From Glycine soja (lineage: Eukaryota; Streptophyta; Magnoliopsida; Fabales; Fabaceae): 64,000 nt of DNA. The first letter of the stretch is position 1; the number at the start of each line of letters is the position of its first letter. The position numbers and the translations under genes were made by a program. The stretch is taken from positions 436,501 to 500,500 of the forward strand of contig NC_041005.1 in NCBI RefSeq assembly GCF_004193775.1, read 5' to 3'. Under the pieces are notes generated by a model. The model was not told the origin of the DNA. It did no database searches and saw nothing but the letters and a program-made list of their open reading frames with translations. Of the stretch, positions 61,940-64,000 are shown piece after piece.

Positions 61940-62765
61940 TGCAGATAGTCCTTTGATATTTTTACGTTGCGATCTTTCGGCAGATTCTCTAAAGCTAAGT
62001 TCAACGTCTGCATCACGCAATAGAGTGGTAAATTTCATGTATGGATGTTTAAAAAAAGTAAATTCAAAACAAGAAAGATATCGCAATGAATCACAATAAA
62101 ATAAACCCTGTCTAATTCAAACTTGTTGGATAAAAGTCTCTTGACACCGCGTCCATCAAATGTGTTTTCACTGTGGGCAACAATGACAGGTTTCTCTTTA
62201 AGAAAATCAACCACGCTCAATGCCACTTTCTTAAATTCTTCCAAAAATGTCTCTTGAGCAGCAGGCTTGTCCAAAGCAGGGCCAGCTTGAGATAGTGCTG
62301 GATCCACAATGTTGTTGAAAACCTTGATGAAAAAAAGACAAACCAGGAGGGTAAGGAAATGAAAGAAGGTTGAGACATATTTCTAAATGAAATCTATTTT
62401 AACCATGTTTCGATCACACAAATTCTAGTTTCAAAAACATCTTTCAAGGACACAATAGTTGCATTTACCCAAGAATCTGATGTTGGAGGAATTCCTTGAT
62501 CAACAGTGAGTCTCCCAAAAGCTTCAATCACATGTTCACGAAGGGATCCACTAGGGGACTCAATCTGAGAAAAAATGGATGCCATTTCTGCTTCATAACT
62601 TGGACCATTAACAAACTCAAGAAGATCTTCCCCATCCATGCGAAGTATAACAATAGGGTCTTGCTTTAGTCCAGCAGCCATGCCCAAAAGAATGTCCGAG
62701 AGAACCTCTTTGAACTCAGTCTTGCTCACTTTTTCTTGCTTGCCATGGGTGAATTCATTCAAGAC

Positions 62766-64000
62766 CTATAGGACAAGTCAATAGAATTTTCTACTCTTTT
62801 AGTTTTGTTCAATTAGTAGTACAAATTAATGCATGGATATTTGGGTAGTACATGTAGAAATCATCAAAGGAACTTGGAGACTTATATTGAAAATATAATG
62901 ACAAATCAAACTCTTATTCTAAAAAATATAATGGATGCAGATTGACATCTTGGTTTACCCAATAATACCTATATACCCCACAAACACATATTGATCCTAT
63001 ATAGAATCCATTTCTGGCTAAAATTACAGCCCACCAGGTAGTTTTTGTTGGTCCAATATATAGTTCTAGCATGATAATAGTACTTCATATTTCATAAATA
63101 ACAGAATAAAAGGAAAATAACCAAAGGGAAAAGCCCTACGGTAAATCCACATTGTATGCTAACATGTCATCAAATAGAATCATATTGCTTCTTCTTCTTT
63201 ATTGGGGCTAAGGTGTCTTGTACTCTAATTTTTTTAGTATTTATTGTTTGCCCATATTTAGCATATATATAGGTAAGGATTTGCTTTTTCCCAAAGCACG
63301 CCACTATAGGAACACCTTTACTTGTCCACAGATGGAGCACTAGCAGTTTGGGTCCCAGGAATCCATCATTAACTATAATAACAGATTAACTTTTTGCTAC
63401 TCTAAAGTCTAATATAAACTACAAATTTTCCAGCTTTTCAGCAGTAGGGTCTAGAATCAAGTATGGTTTAACATATAATTTATTAATTTAACATATATTA
63501 ACGGTTATAATTGCCATCTTAACATTGTTTCTTCCTCTAGATACATCACCAGATTCTGTCACCAGGAAGATAATAAAAAGAAAAATAGAGCAGGGCAAGC
63601 AATTGCAACAGAAAAAGCTGCTGATTTCCACCGGACCGACCAAGGTAACATGGTTCATGGACTATGGTACTTCTGGGATCAGCTAGAAGTCAAAATTTTG
63701 AGAACTTGTTCTAGAAAGTAAGCATCACACTAACAATAATTTTAAAAAGCATATTGTTATTTAAGATTTTTTTCTTATCCCAAGTTCAGACTCAGACTGT
63801 TTCTTCATCTACATCTGAAGCATTAAAAAGTTATAGAGTCTGCAAAGAGGCCACATATACAGAAAGAAAAATTTAACAAATGGAAACCAAAAGACATAGG
63901 AACCGAAGCAAATCAGAGGACGGTAGTGAGTATTTTATTGATGAAAAGTAAACAATTTTTTTCTTAGTCATCATGACAGTATTGTCAGGGACAGAATTAA
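62766..64000 (-). other. Intron of the EF-hand gene running off the window
   Basis: Starts at the acceptor TATAG| before the VLNEF exon. I searched the minus strand for the preceding family exon and did not find it, so the intron is at least 1.2 kb and the 5' exons are beyond 64000. Nothing else was recognised. Confidence 0.6.

Larger units (their letters stand above)
58567..62765 (-). pseudogene. Calcium-binding EF-hand family gene, 5'-partial, exon split by a copia element
   Basis: 3' part of a gene whose first exons lie right of the window. Exons: 62765..62469 (VLNEFTHGKQEKVSKTEFKE, GMAAGLKQDPIVILRMDGED, GSLREHVIEAFGRLTVDQG), 62322..62107 (VFNNIVDPAL, FLKEKPVIVAHSENTFDG, KRLLSNKFELDR), 62007..59311 (split), 58782..58567 (VNADDTKTVKEDEFKKILSE, NSVVHEPLGSSSTLLQP, TAA). 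All phases are 0. The third exon encodes TLNLALENLPKDRNVKISKD and then SAGLPPVGAIEE. It is interrupted between YLQ-V and A-L by a 2,563-bp retroelement; removing the element and one CCACC leaves exactly 43 codons. By recall this matches plant 'calcium-binding EF-hand family' proteins such as Arabidopsis At4g38810. The reading frame outside the insertion is undamaged, which agrees with a recent hit. Listed as pseudogene because the insertion adds stops; splicing around it is possible but unproven. Confidence 0.85.

Overview
This is nuclear DNA of a dicot plant, most likely a legume and plausibly Glycine. The genes are split by AT-rich introns with GT..AG borders, and intergenic DNA is long and AT-rich. 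Every recognised product is a plant family: NIPA Mg transporter, alkaline/neutral invertase, COBRA-like protein, ERD2-like receptor, plant MTA/SAH nucleosidase, and Ole e 1/proline-rich wall proteins. A fragment around 20.4-20.9 kb has the 'GCTTAGC/GCTAAG' style of soybean LTRs. The genus is inference; no marker decides it. Exon borders were worked out by hand from reading frame, splice sites and recalled family conservation.

Layout. 0.05-1.4 kb (-): Ole e 1-type proline-rich protein, running off the left edge. 4.1-6.5 kb (-): eight-exon NIPA-type transporter. 9.6-10.2 kb (-): intronless cyclophilin with a G-box/ABRE and TATA promoter. 13.5-14.6 kb (-): second proline-rich wall protein with an Ole e 1-like domain. 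17.2 (+), 18.9-19.2 (-) and 23.8-24.0 kb (-): three short two/three-helix membrane proteins, one apparently truncated. 28.5-29.9 kb: non-autonomous Mutator-like element with TIRs of about 420 bp and a perfect 9-bp target duplication. 31.1-33.7 kb (+): GH100 alkaline/neutral invertase. 35.6-37.5 kb (+): six-exon ERD2-like membrane protein.

39.4-52.8 kb (all -): a tandemly duplicated MTA/SAH-nucleosidase + COBRA-like pair that has decayed in a reciprocal way. The left nucleosidase is intact (39.4-43.0). The left COBRA copy survives only as a last-exon scrap (44.6-44.8). The right nucleosidase is a heavily damaged pseudogene (44.8-48.6). The right COBRA gene is intact (50.0-52.8), if a GC-AG first intron is accepted.

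58.6-62.8 kb (-): 3' part of an EF-hand-type calcium-binding family gene. One coding exon is split by a 2,563-bp internally deleted Ty1/copia element with 332-bp LTRs (4 mismatches) and a 5-bp target duplication CCACC. Removing the element and one CCACC gives back an exact 43-codon exon.

Functionally this is a set of unrelated housekeeping and cell-wall genes, not a pathway cluster. The nucleosidase (methionine salvage), invertase (sucrose cleavage), COBRA-like and proline-rich proteins (wall assembly) act in different processes. The most informative features are genome-evolution events: the reciprocal decay of the duplicated pair, the recent exon disruption, the MULE, and a possible degenerating small membrane-protein gene. 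I saw no tRNA, rRNA, CRISPR array or prokaryotic operon.
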